From NCBI GenBank assembly GCA_030528325.1, contig JAUMZD010000040.1:1-35470 (forward strand): a stretch of 35,470 bases of DNA, written 5' to 3'. The stretch is from Lautropia sp. (lineage in GTDB: Bacteria > Pseudomonadota > Gammaproteobacteria > Burkholderiales > Burkholderiaceae_E). The translations under genes were made by a program, and so were the position numbers. Position 1 is the stretch's first letter. Every line of letters begins with the position of its first letter. The notes below the pieces were generated by a model. That model was not told where the DNA came from and ran no database searches. It saw only the letters and a program-made list of their open reading frames with translations. Positions 26,903 to 35,470 of this stretch are shown piece after piece.

Positions 26903-27388
26903 ATGAACGCTCGCTCGAAGTGGGCTTTTATAGCCTTGGCCTCAACAGCGATTTTTGGATGCAACAACCACGAGCATCCTCATACCGACGCACACGTACA
27001 CGAAACAAAAAGCTACGACCTTCGCCCCTACTTTAAGCCCTGCCCGGGAGGACTTCATCAGAACGGCAGGATGATCCCAAAGGACAACAAAATTTATTCC
27101 AGAAAGGTCTTCCTTCCAAAGGAAATCAAGGGGAAAAACGGAGAGAACCAGAATACGTTCTACTACGCTGTCATTCTGCCTGACTGGAGTGACGAAAAAG
27201 GAACCGCAATCGTGGCGTGCAGCTCCAATCTGGAAGAGGTCGCTGCTTGGGCCTGCGAGAAAGATAGTAGCTTTGACGGAATTCCGTGCAAAGTGGAAAT
27301 CCTCCATGGAGGAAAAGAGAAGATTGGGGATCAATGTGTCCAGACAGAAATGTTTATCTCGGGCTATATAAGTCAGTGCCAGTTTTGA
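26903..27388 (+). CDS. Putative His-rich lipoprotein, unknown function
   Basis: 161 residues from ATG 26903, which has AAGGAGA about 6 bases upstream; an in-frame TTG at 26879 is less likely. The N-terminus MNARSKWAFIALASTAIFGC is a lipoprotein signal peptide with the lipid Cys at residue 20. Immediately after it comes a His-rich spacer, NNHEHPHTDAHVHE, with five His in 14 residues, which could bind metal. The mature domain has six further Cys (in KPCPGG, VACSSN, WACEK, GIPCK, DQCVQ and SQCQF), enough for three disulfides. No family was recognised. First of three consecutive genes for exported proteins with lower GC than the flanks; the next starts 35 bp downstream. Confidence 0.75.
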   Translation: MNARSKWAFIALASTAIFGCNNHEHPHTDAHVHETKSYDLRPYFKPCPGGLHQNGRMIPKDNKIYSRKVFLPKEIKGKNGENQNTFYYAVILPDWSDEKGTAIVACSSNLEEVAAWACEKDSSFDGIPCKVEILHGGKEKIGDQCVQTEMFISGYISQCQF

Positions 27389-27423
27389 CTTGCTTTCCAT
27401 AAACCCTCGATCGGGAGATCGTC

Positions 27424-27873
27424 ATGAAACTCTTTTTCAAGAAAAAACCTCAAACAAGGAAAAACCCCCTCTTAACATGGACTTTTTTCCTTACCTTGGC
27501 AATTCTCCCAGAACCTGCATCCGCTGGACACATCTTTTTCAGTCGCGCCAATTGCGCAAACAACGAAAGCATTACCTGGGACTGGCCAACCGCCACCCCG
27601 AAATGGTGGCGAGTTATATCCACCCACAGAAGACCCGGATATTACCGTGAGGAGTTTCATCAAGTCGACTCAGGATGGTCGATGACAACGCGTTCTGCTG
27701 CAGTTCATTGGGGCGAGGGCACTCCAACGTTCTTTGGAATTGGCCCCAAGTGGCTCGTCATAGGCCAGCATTACGAGTTTGTCCCGGGAGCGATCGGATA
27801 TGCGGGGCCAAGAATGATTGGCTACTCCGCAACAAACAACTGCAACCTGAAGGATTTCTTTCCTGACTGGTGA
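27424..27873 (+). CDS. Putative secreted Trp-rich protein, unknown function
   Basis: 149 residues, start ATG 27424 with GGGAGA just upstream. A basic N-terminus (MKLFFKKKPQTRKN) and a hydrophobic core lead to a likely signal peptidase I site after PEPASA, leaving a mature protein of about 115 residues that begins GHIFFSRANC. The mature part has eight Trp, many Tyr/Phe and two Cys near its ends (ANC and NNC), which could form one disulfide; it looks like a small beta-rich domain. I do not recognise a family. Middle gene of the island, 18 bp before the next gene. Confidence 0.72.
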   Translation: MKLFFKKKPQTRKNPLLTWTFFLTLAILPEPASAGHIFFSRANCANNESITWDWPTATPKWWRVISTHRRPGYYREEFHQVDSGWSMTTRSAAVHWGEGTPTFFGIGPKWLVIGQHYEFVPGAIGYAGPRMIGYSATNNCNLKDFFPDW

Positions 27874-27891
27874 GATGGAGGAAAATTTATC

Positions 27892-28638
27892 ATGAAGTTC
27901 AAACCGGCCCTTCCCGCCTTTTTCCTTGCACTTGGAAACCTGGCGCTTGCACAAACCCCAAATTTTGGCAGCATTTCTCCAGAAGACAGGGTCTCCATCA
28001 CTGCAGAGCAGGACTTGCCTGGCGGCATGCCGCCGATCGAGGCGTCAAGTCGAAGAAAACCCGTAAAGAAGGATCTGGATGGGATCAGTTTTGTCGGGGA
28101 TGATGAAGGGCTTATCGAGGGGCTTGAAAGAACGGTTTCTGCCATTGGTCGCGTAAAACAGCAGATCAAGTCAAAGGGCTTGGGGCAGGCTGTCAGGGAT
28201 GAGAGGCTGTTTGGTTTGGTCTTTGACCCAGCTCAGATCAAGCTGACCTTGCCCATGGCGGTCTTCGATCAAGGCCAACTTGTCGGTGCAAAGCCCTCCG
28301 GCACCTTCAAGGATGGCAAGTGGACGGGAATTACCCGCTTTTTCCGCCTGGAAGATGGCTCGCTGGTCGAGATCGTGGAAACCGACCTGGCTTCGGTTCG
28401 GGGCAGGCTCTATATGGTTCCCGAGTCAATCAACACGGAAATCCACGGAAAGCCTGCAACTGCTGCTGTCCTGAAAAATGCCTCCGGCAGGGAGATTCGA
28501 CAGGTAGTGTGGGTTCATGGTCCCAAGTCATTCGAGTTTCGTCTATTACCTCCCTCGCGATCAACAAAATCGACCTCTTTACCAGACAACAACGGCAGTC
28601 ATAATGCGATCGAGATGGCGAGATCTTTGACTCATTGA
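27892..28638 (+). CDS. Putative secreted protein, unknown function
   Basis: 248 residues, start ATG 27892 with a strong GGAGG upstream. The signal peptide MKFKPALPAFFLALGNLALA is probably cleaved before QTPNFG. The mature protein has a polar N-terminal region to about residue 60, a short helix-like stretch (LERTVSAIGRVKQQIKSKG), then a beta-rich part (KLTLPMAVFDQGQLVGAK, WTGITRFFRLEDGSLVEIVE, REIRQVVWVHGPKSFEFRLL) and a Ser/Asn-rich tail. No Cys is seen in the mature chain. No family was recognised. It converges with panC, whose stop is 67 bp away. Confidence 0.72.
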   Translation: MKFKPALPAFFLALGNLALAQTPNFGSISPEDRVSITAEQDLPGGMPPIEASSRRKPVKKDLDGISFVGDDEGLIEGLERTVSAIGRVKQQIKSKGLGQAVRDERLFGLVFDPAQIKLTLPMAVFDQGQLVGAKPSGTFKDGKWTGITRFFRLEDGSLVEIVETDLASVRGRLYMVPESINTEIHGKPATAAVLKNASGREIRQVVWVHGPKSFEFRLLPPSRSTKSTSLPDNNGSHNAIEMARSLTH

Positions 28639-28657
28639 TCCGAAGGGGACCATCATC

Positions 28658-28685
28658 ATGGAAGACGTGCCCATGAGACTTCCAT
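28658..28685. repeat. Inverted repeat at the end of the island
   Basis: ATGGAAG (28658-28664) and CTTCCAT (28679-28685) form a perfect 7-bp inverted repeat with a 14-nt loop, between the convergent third island gene and panC. No T-tract, so terminator function is uncertain. The left arm also carries an ATG preceded by AAGGGG, resembling the island genes' ribosome sites; the short frame it opens runs into the panC antisense strand and may be a truncated fourth gene. Confidence 0.4.
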
Positions 28686-28705
28686 CACACGGGTCATGCA
28701 GTGCA

Positions 28706-29656
<951 letters not shown>

Positions 29657-30547
29657 TTACCAGGCGTGCCGCTGCTCATCCGGAAAACGGCCTGCCTTCA
29701 CGGCCTCGACATAGGCGCTGAAGGCACCGGGGATCGATCCCGCCTCCGCGAGGAAATTCTGGACGAAGCGGGGCAGACGTCGCAAGCCCGCGCCGAGCAT
29801 GTCATGGGCCACCAGCACCTGCCCATCCGTCCGGGCACCGGCGCCGATGCCGATGGTCGGGCAGCCATCCAGGCGTTGCGTGATCTCCCCGGCCAGATCC
29901 GCCGGCACCATTTCCAGCACCAGCAGGGACGCTCCGGCATCACGCAGCTCGATGGCCTCCCGGATCAAGCGCTGGGCGGCCTCGTCACTTCTGCCCTGCA
30001 CCCGATAGCCACCCAGCGCATGCACATGCTGCGGCGTCAGCCCCAGATGCGCACACACCGGCACACCACGGGCCACCAGCATCTCGACGAGCGGCGCCGT
30101 CCAGCCGCCGCCTTCGAGCTTGACCATCTGCGCACCCGCCTGCATCAGCTCGCAGGCATGGGCAAAGCTGCTCTCGAGACTGCCGCCATAACTGCCGAAA
30201 GGCATGTCGGCGACCAGCAGCGGACGCCCGCCCACCGACCGGACACCTCTGGCCACGGCCGCCACGTGGTAGCACATCGCCTCCAGCGTCACGGGCACCG
30301 TGCTGTCATGCCCCTGCACGACCATGCCCACCGAGTCTCCGACCAGCAGGCTGTCCACCCCGGCCTGTGCGGCCAGCGCCGCAAAGGTGGCGTCATAGAC
30401 GGCCAGCATCGTGATCGGCTCACCATCGCCACGCATCTGCTGCAATCGGGGCAGGGTGACCCGTTCGTTGGGCACAGGATGTTGCCTGGATACGGACGTG
30501 CCGGTACCGGCCGCCCCATAGGGGATGATCTGGGAGGATTCGCTCAT
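29657..30547 (-). CDS. panB: 3-methyl-2-oxobutanoate hydroxymethyltransferase
   Basis: Makes ketopantoate from 2-oxoisovalerate and methylene-tetrahydrofolate. Motifs are [70 protein letters not shown] and [18 protein letters not shown]. At 296 residues it is longer than E. coli PanB (264) through an N-terminal extension of about 28 residues before [15 protein letters not shown] 30547 was kept because it lies 12 bp after the AraC gene stop; no strong ribosome site is visible. Directly precedes panC. Confidence 0.95.
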   Translation of the reverse strand: MSESSQIIPYGAAGTGTSVSRQHPVPNERVTLPRLQQMRGDGEPITMLAVYDATFAALAAQAGVDSLLVGDSVGMVVQGHDSTVPVTLEAMCYHVAAVARGVRSVGGRPLLVADMPFGSYGGSLESSFAHACELMQAGAQMVKLEGGGWTAPLVEMLVARGVPVCAHLGLTPQHVHALGGYRVQGRSDEAAQRLIREAIELRDAGASLLVLEMVPADLAGEITQRLDGCPTIGIGAGARTDGQVLVAHDMLGAGLRRLPRFVQNFLAEAGSIPGAFSAYVEAVKAGRFPDEQRHAW

Positions 30548-30559
30548 CGTCTATCTGGA

Positions 30560-31513
30560 TCAATGCCCGCGCCGCCGCACTTCAGTGGGCGAGGCGCCGA
30601 AGCGCGCACGGAACGAGCGGGAAAAGTGGGCTGGATCGTTGAAGCCGTGAGCATAAGCCAATTCGGCAATCGGCAGTTTCACCCGGGCGTCGGCCAGCTG
30701 ACGGTAAACGGCCAGCAGGCGCTTCTCGTACACGAGCCGGCTCGGAGAGGTATCCCTCGCGCCAAGCAGCTTGTACAGATACCGAACCGACATGCCGCAC
30801 CCCTGCGCAATCCGTTCGGGCGTCAGATCCGGCTCGGCGAGATGCGCACTGATGAAGCGCTCGATGTTGGCCAGATGGAATCCCGCCATGCCTGGCGCCT
30901 CGCTCTGCATCACCCGCTCGTCGTTCTGGATGATGAAGCAGAAATGCTCGATCAGCTGATCTGCCAGCAGGCCCTGGGCCCGCTCATCGAGCTGTGGCAG
31001 CTCCGTGTAGACGCTCTGCAGCAGGCCCAGGAACACGCGGCCCAGACCGCTTCGACTGTCGAAGGCCAGCCCCGCCGGACGCAGGGATTGCCCGATGCGC
31101 TCGTTCAGCACGGCCTCGGGCACCTTCAGCACCAGGATGTTGTTGAAATCCGGGTAGCCGAAACGATAGGGCAGATCACTTCGCTCGACGATGAAGCCGC
31201 CCGGCTCGCAGCGGATGCTTCTGCCGTCCTGCTCGAAATGGATTCCACTGAGCCGAGGCACGGTGATCAGATAGCAGGGTGCCTCGTCACTGCCGATGTG
31301 CTGCTGACTGCGCGAATAGCAGGCCGGTGCCGATTCCAGACATGAAATCGACATGTCTCGCCCCTTGAGTTCCCAGGCATCCAGTGCGCCCCGGATCGGC
31401 GCATCGCGCCCGGACTCGATCGAGAGCGGAAAATAGGTGCTGCACACGGCCTCCTGCCAGTAATCGAGCTGGTGGCGTGTTGCCACGTTGGCTGTCCTGA
31501 ATTCTCTCCTCAT
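30560..31513 (-). CDS. AraC-family transcriptional regulator
   Basis: 317 residues from ATG 31513. The N-terminal sensing domain (residues about 30-190; HFEQDGRSIRCEPGGFIVER) resembles the AraC-binding-like domain of regulators such as FeaR and NdmR. The C-terminal domain has two helix-turn-helix motifs: LTPERIAQGCGMSVRYLYKL and LPIAELAYAHGFNDPAHFSR, ending SFRARFGASPTEVRRRG. The open frame extends to 31684 but has no conserved sequence there. The stop lies 12 bp before panB, so the regulator and panBC are likely cotranscribed, an unusual link because panBC is normally a housekeeping unit. The inducer is unknown. Confidence 0.87.
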   Translation of the reverse strand: MRREFRTANVATRHQLDYWQEAVCSTYFPLSIESGRDAPIRGALDAWELKGRDMSISCLESAPACYSRSQQHIGSDEAPCYLITVPRLSGIHFEQDGRSIRCEPGGFIVERSDLPYRFGYPDFNNILVLKVPEAVLNERIGQSLRPAGLAFDSRSGLGRVFLGLLQSVYTELPQLDERAQGLLADQLIEHFCFIIQNDERVMQSEAPGMAGFHLANIERFISAHLAEPDLTPERIAQGCGMSVRYLYKLLGARDTSPSRLVYEKRLLAVYRQLADARVKLPIAELAYAHGFNDPAHFSRSFRARFGASPTEVRRRGH

Positions 31514-31680
31514 GGCGATGGCCTGTCTGATGCGGCGCGGTATGCAAGGCCGGCATTCATCGATGGCGGACGGGGGTTGGCAGGCCCCACTGCCTGCGCA
31601 AAGGCACTGTTGCACGGACGCATAGCCAATGCCATGAGGGGAAACCCTGTCCATAGGAAAAACCACAATCGGAGATGAAC

Positions 31681-32406
31681 TCACCGACCTGTCTGCTGTT
31701 CGGCAAACCTGGCGATGACATGCCCAAAAGAGGGCAGCCGCCCTTCATCATCGGGCTGCCTGAAACCATCTGCCAGCCTTCTCAAATCATTCGTCACTTG
31801 TTCAGCATCTACCCCTTCGTCAGACAGGTAACTGAGAAACACCTCGTCAAACACCTGACTCAAGACCGTCTCTCGACGACCTTTCAGGGAAGCCTCATTC
31901 AGACGCAACAGCTTGCACATGTAATCGGCCGGGCCATGCTCACGGTCAGGAAGCACCTTACCTGACAACGTGTAAGTGAATCGCTGTTCATCGACTTCCG
32001 ACGGAGATATGGCCAACTCACCGTCGAAGTCGTTACCCTTGGCATGACCACAATGAACAGGTTCCGCCCTGTTCAATTGCCGCAGGCATGAAACGAACAG
32101 ATTTCCGTAGTCAAGCGACAAATCGGGATACTTTTCCTGAGGCCTGAAATGCTCTATATGGCTGCCAACCGATTGACTGCTCCCTGCATGAGCTGCCCCC
32201 ATTCCCCTGGGGACATCCCCAGCATCGATGTCGATGCGCTGTCCACAGTAACAACACACCCAACCCTGCTCGCGCAACAGCTGCTGGTGAAGCTCTCGTT
32301 TCTCCGGATTTCTCAAATCCTTGTAATCTGGCTGCCATTCTTCATTGGCTTTGGCCTTCCATGCCTGGAAGGATTCAGGGGGATCACCCTTGACAACCCG
32401 CTTCAT
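31681..32406 (-). CDS. ptuB: HNH endonuclease of a Septu-like defence system (PtuB, TIGR02646-like)
   Basis: 241 residues. A zinc/HNH core: WVCCYCGQRI (Cys51, 52, 54), SHIEHFRPQEKYPDL (His83, His86), DYGNLFVSC (Asn102, Cys107) and EPVHCGHAKGND (His118, Cys119, His121, Lys123). This matches the HNH family found as PtuB in Septu and beside PtuA-type ATPases in some retrons. A Gly/Ala/Ser-rich insert (residues about 62-81) separates the Cys cluster from the HIEHFRP motif. The start overlaps the ATPase stop by 4 bp (ATGA). Expected role: nuclease effector acting with the ATPase against phage. The name is assigned by family and context. Confidence 0.85.
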   Translation of the reverse strand: MKRVVKGDPPESFQAWKAKANEEWQPDYKDLRNPEKRELHQQLLREQGWVCCYCGQRIDIDAGDVPRGMGAAHAGSSQSVGSHIEHFRPQEKYPDLSLDYGNLFVSCLRQLNRAEPVHCGHAKGNDFDGELAISPSEVDEQRFTYTLSGKVLPDREHGPADYMCKLLRLNEASLKGRRETVLSQVFDEVFLSYLSDEGVDAEQVTNDLRRLADGFRQPDDEGRLPSFGHVIARFAEQQTGR

Positions 32407-33755
32407 CGCCCGATCAGCTCCTTCCGGCGGATCAGGGCTTCTGCACCACTCAGTTCAGGCACATCCTGGATATCCGCCTTCAAGTCTTCAAGCGTCTTCC
32501 TTGCCTGTTGCAACGGGCCGGTTTCAATCTGCGCGAACAGGGTGTCCAGCCGTTTCTGCACCTCTTCATTCCTCTGAGGCGCCCCCATGATTTCTGCAAG
32601 AATCTGGCTCGAATCAAGGCCGTAACTGACCCGAGGGCGAGAAACGCCATCCTGCCCCTCTCCGTCCTGCAGCAGGATGAGCTCGCAGGGCCTCAACTCC
32701 CCCAGAATCTGTGGAGAGTGACTTGTCGCGATGAACTGAACCTTGGGAAAAGCTGCTTTCAGACCATTGACAATCCTGCGCTGCCAGGCTGGATGCAGAT
32801 GCACATCCAGTTCATCGATCAGGATCACGCCGGGGGTTTGCTGTGTCACCCGATTTCCCAGCTGTGGATTGAGCAGACACATTCGCCGCGCGATATCTGC
32901 TATCAGGCATATGACTGCACGCTGACCATCACTCAGGTAAGCAAAAGGGATTGAACCCATGGCGCTCTCTTCAGAGCACTCGACGAGCAAGCTTTTCTGC
33001 TGCATGTCATAACGCAGACCGCTGAATTCGGTGAACGATTGATTCAAGGCCATGTTGACCAGTGCCAGCTCATCATCACCGACTTCATTCAGACGTTGCC
33101 CGGTTTGAGCCACTCGCTCCAGACGCTCCAGGGACTTGGCAATGACCCAGGTCTGCAAGGATTCACTGCCAAGCCCTGCCTCTTTCCAGTCCTCATAGCC
33201 ATCCGCACGAGCGGGCCTGATGGTTGCAGCCTTGATAGGGTCAACAGATTTTGAAGACCATCGCCGGTTGGCCCGGTAGAAGGCAATGACAGGCATGATG
33301 GTCGTTGTCCCTGAAGGGATCTCGTCTGTCACGCCTCCAGCGCCTCGCATCAGTCGGGCGGAATCCCCGGTTCTCTCGACCATGGCAAAGGGGTTGTCCC
33401 CTTCCACCGCTGGCGAATCAAACCCACCCGTAAGCTGCAATTGAAACGTCCCCTTTGCACACTCACCGGTCAAACGCAAGACTGCCATTCTGGGCTCAAA
33501 ACGTATACGCCCATTCAGTGACTCCACTCCAACGTGTCTGAAATGGTCGTCATCAAAAATCCTGGCACCGAACACCCGCATGCGATTCTGCGCCAGATAG
33601 CTCAGCACACCGGCCAAAGAATCGGCCACGGCCATCAGCAGCGATGTCTTTCCACTGCCATTCACCCCAGCGATCAAATTGAAACCGGCTTCAAAATCGA
33701 CCGACAGGTTCACATGCGCCCGATAGTTACTCAGATGGATTGAAGTCAGTCTCAT
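32403..33755 (-). CDS. ptuA: ABC-type ATPase of a Septu-like defence system (PtuA)
   Basis: 450 residues from ATG 33755. An SMC/RecF-like ATPase head with Walker A GVNGSGKTS (30-38), signature YLSDGQRAV (273-281, LSDGQ for LSGGQ), Walker B GVILIDELDVHLHP (309-322, Asp314/Glu315) and switch His in IATSHSPQIL (His346). There is no long coiled coil between the ATPase halves. The C-terminal helical tail (GLDSSQILAEIMGAPQ onward) is typical of such ATPases paired with HNH nucleases. A possible -10 TATGAT lies at 33844-33849 without a good -35. No reverse transcriptase is adjacent, so this is Septu-type and not retron-type as far as the window shows. Confidence 0.85.
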   Translation of the reverse strand: MRLTSIHLSNYRAHVNLSVDFEAGFNLIAGVNGSGKTSLLMAVADSLAGVLSYLAQNRMRVFGARIFDDDHFRHVGVESLNGRIRFEPRMAVLRLTGECAKGTFQLQLTGGFDSPAVEGDNPFAMVERTGDSARLMRGAGGVTDEIPSGTTTIMPVIAFYRANRRWSSKSVDPIKAATIRPARADGYEDWKEAGLGSESLQTWVIAKSLERLERVAQTGQRLNEVGDDELALVNMALNQSFTEFSGLRYDMQQKSLLVECSEESAMGSIPFAYLSDGQRAVICLIADIARRMCLLNPQLGNRVTQQTPGVILIDELDVHLHPAWQRRIVNGLKAAFPKVQFIATSHSPQILGELRPCELILLQDGEGQDGVSRPRVSYGLDSSQILAEIMGAPQRNEEVQKRLDTLFAQIETGPLQQARKTLEDLKADIQDVPELSGAEALIRRKELIGR

Positions 33756-34004
33756 CGTCCAGCTCACCCCCGGGTGAAACATGTCCCTCACACCTGCCAG
33801 GGAGTCCTGAAGCCATTGCCCACCCAACCACAGTCATCCCTGAATCATATAGCAACCGAATGGACAGGACATGCCAGAAACGGCGTCACGGCCCTCCCGA
33901 CAACAACACCGCTGATATCGGCCTCAGATACACATTCTCAACCGACCCTCATGGAAGATCATCACACGATGGCCATACGCGAAGATGGGATACCTTCCAC
34001 TCCA

Positions 34005-35358
<1,354 letters not shown>

Positions 35359-35470
35359 TCACAACGTGCAGGACACGCACCCCTGCACTTCCGTGCCTTC
35401 CAGCACCGCCTGCCTCAGGCGCACGTAATAGATCGTCTTGATCCCCTTCTTCCAGGCGTAGATCTGTGCC
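35359..35470 (-). CDS. nrdE: Ribonucleotide reductase class Ib, alpha subunit, C-terminal end (partial)
   Basis: The window edge cuts this gene; only the last 36 codons and the TGA stop are present. They translate to [15 protein letters not shown], then [21 protein letters not shown]. The [10 protein letters not shown] motif and the terminal Cys-x-x-Cys (CVSC), which re-reduces the active site via NrdH-redoxin or thioredoxin, are characteristic of NrdE. It lies upstream of nrdF on the same strand. nrdI and nrdH, if present, lie outside the window. Confidence 0.93.
   Translation of the reverse strand, partial: AQIYAWKKGIKTIYYVRLRQAVLEGTEVQGCVSCTL

Noticed and set aside
31681-33755. A retron, since HNH proteins of this family occur in retron systems
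   Set aside because: No reverse transcriptase motif (such as a YxDD box) and no inverted-repeat ncRNA lie on either side within the window.

Overview
The window is a GC-rich, gene-dense bacterial chromosome segment. The gene content points to a betaproteobacterium of the Burkholderiales. Indicators are the proteobacterial-type GshA, a TakP-type TRAP transporter, the DUF2868/DUF3482 pair and panBC. A Lautropia-like organism would fit, but that is a guess from gene content and not a sequence match. There is no origin, rRNA, CRISPR array, complete insertion sequence or prophage.

Layout. (1) 1-133: a tRNA-Tyr gene on the minus strand behind a near-consensus sigma70 promoter. (2) 391-10709: a glycogen/alpha-glucan block. 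The plus-strand operon is glgP-glgX-malQ (phosphorolysis, debranching, glucan transfer). It meets the minus-strand set glgC-glgA-lysR (ADP-glucose synthesis, glycogen synthase, a LysR regulator) tail to tail, and malQ and lysR overlap at their 3' ends. No branching enzyme gene (glgB) is present. (3) 10999-12796: a VOC/glyoxalase-fold protein and a DUF1415 protein. (4) 12936-16028: a complete TRAP transporter with a Tat-exported binding protein, the small membrane subunit and the large permease. (5) 16089-21449: gshA, then the DUF2868 membrane protein and the DUF3482 GTPase. (6) 21463-22304: a DUF1778/GNAT toxin-antitoxin pair with a palindromic operator. (7) 22344-26363: a hydantoinase/oxoprolinase (HyuA/HyuB-type) pair on the minus strand.

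(8) 26364-28705: an AT-richer island holding three consecutive genes for small exported proteins of unknown function: a His-rich lipoprotein, a Trp-rich secreted protein and a 248-residue secreted protein. Composition, Shine-Dalgarno style and lack of recognisable homologues all differ from the flanks. (9) 28706-31513: araC-panB-panC on the minus strand (pantothenate synthesis behind an AraC regulator). (10) 31681-33755: a two-gene Septu-like defence module (PtuA ATPase and PtuB HNH nuclease) with no reverse transcriptase beside it. (11) 34005-35470: class Ib ribonucleotide reductase, with nrdF complete and the 3' end of nrdE running off the window.

The most unusual material is the three-gene exported island. 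After that come the defence and toxin-antitoxin modules and a recurring pattern of Pro/Ser/Thr/Arg-rich insertions or tails in otherwise ordinary enzymes (GlgX, PanC, the VOC protein, DUF1415, DUF3482).
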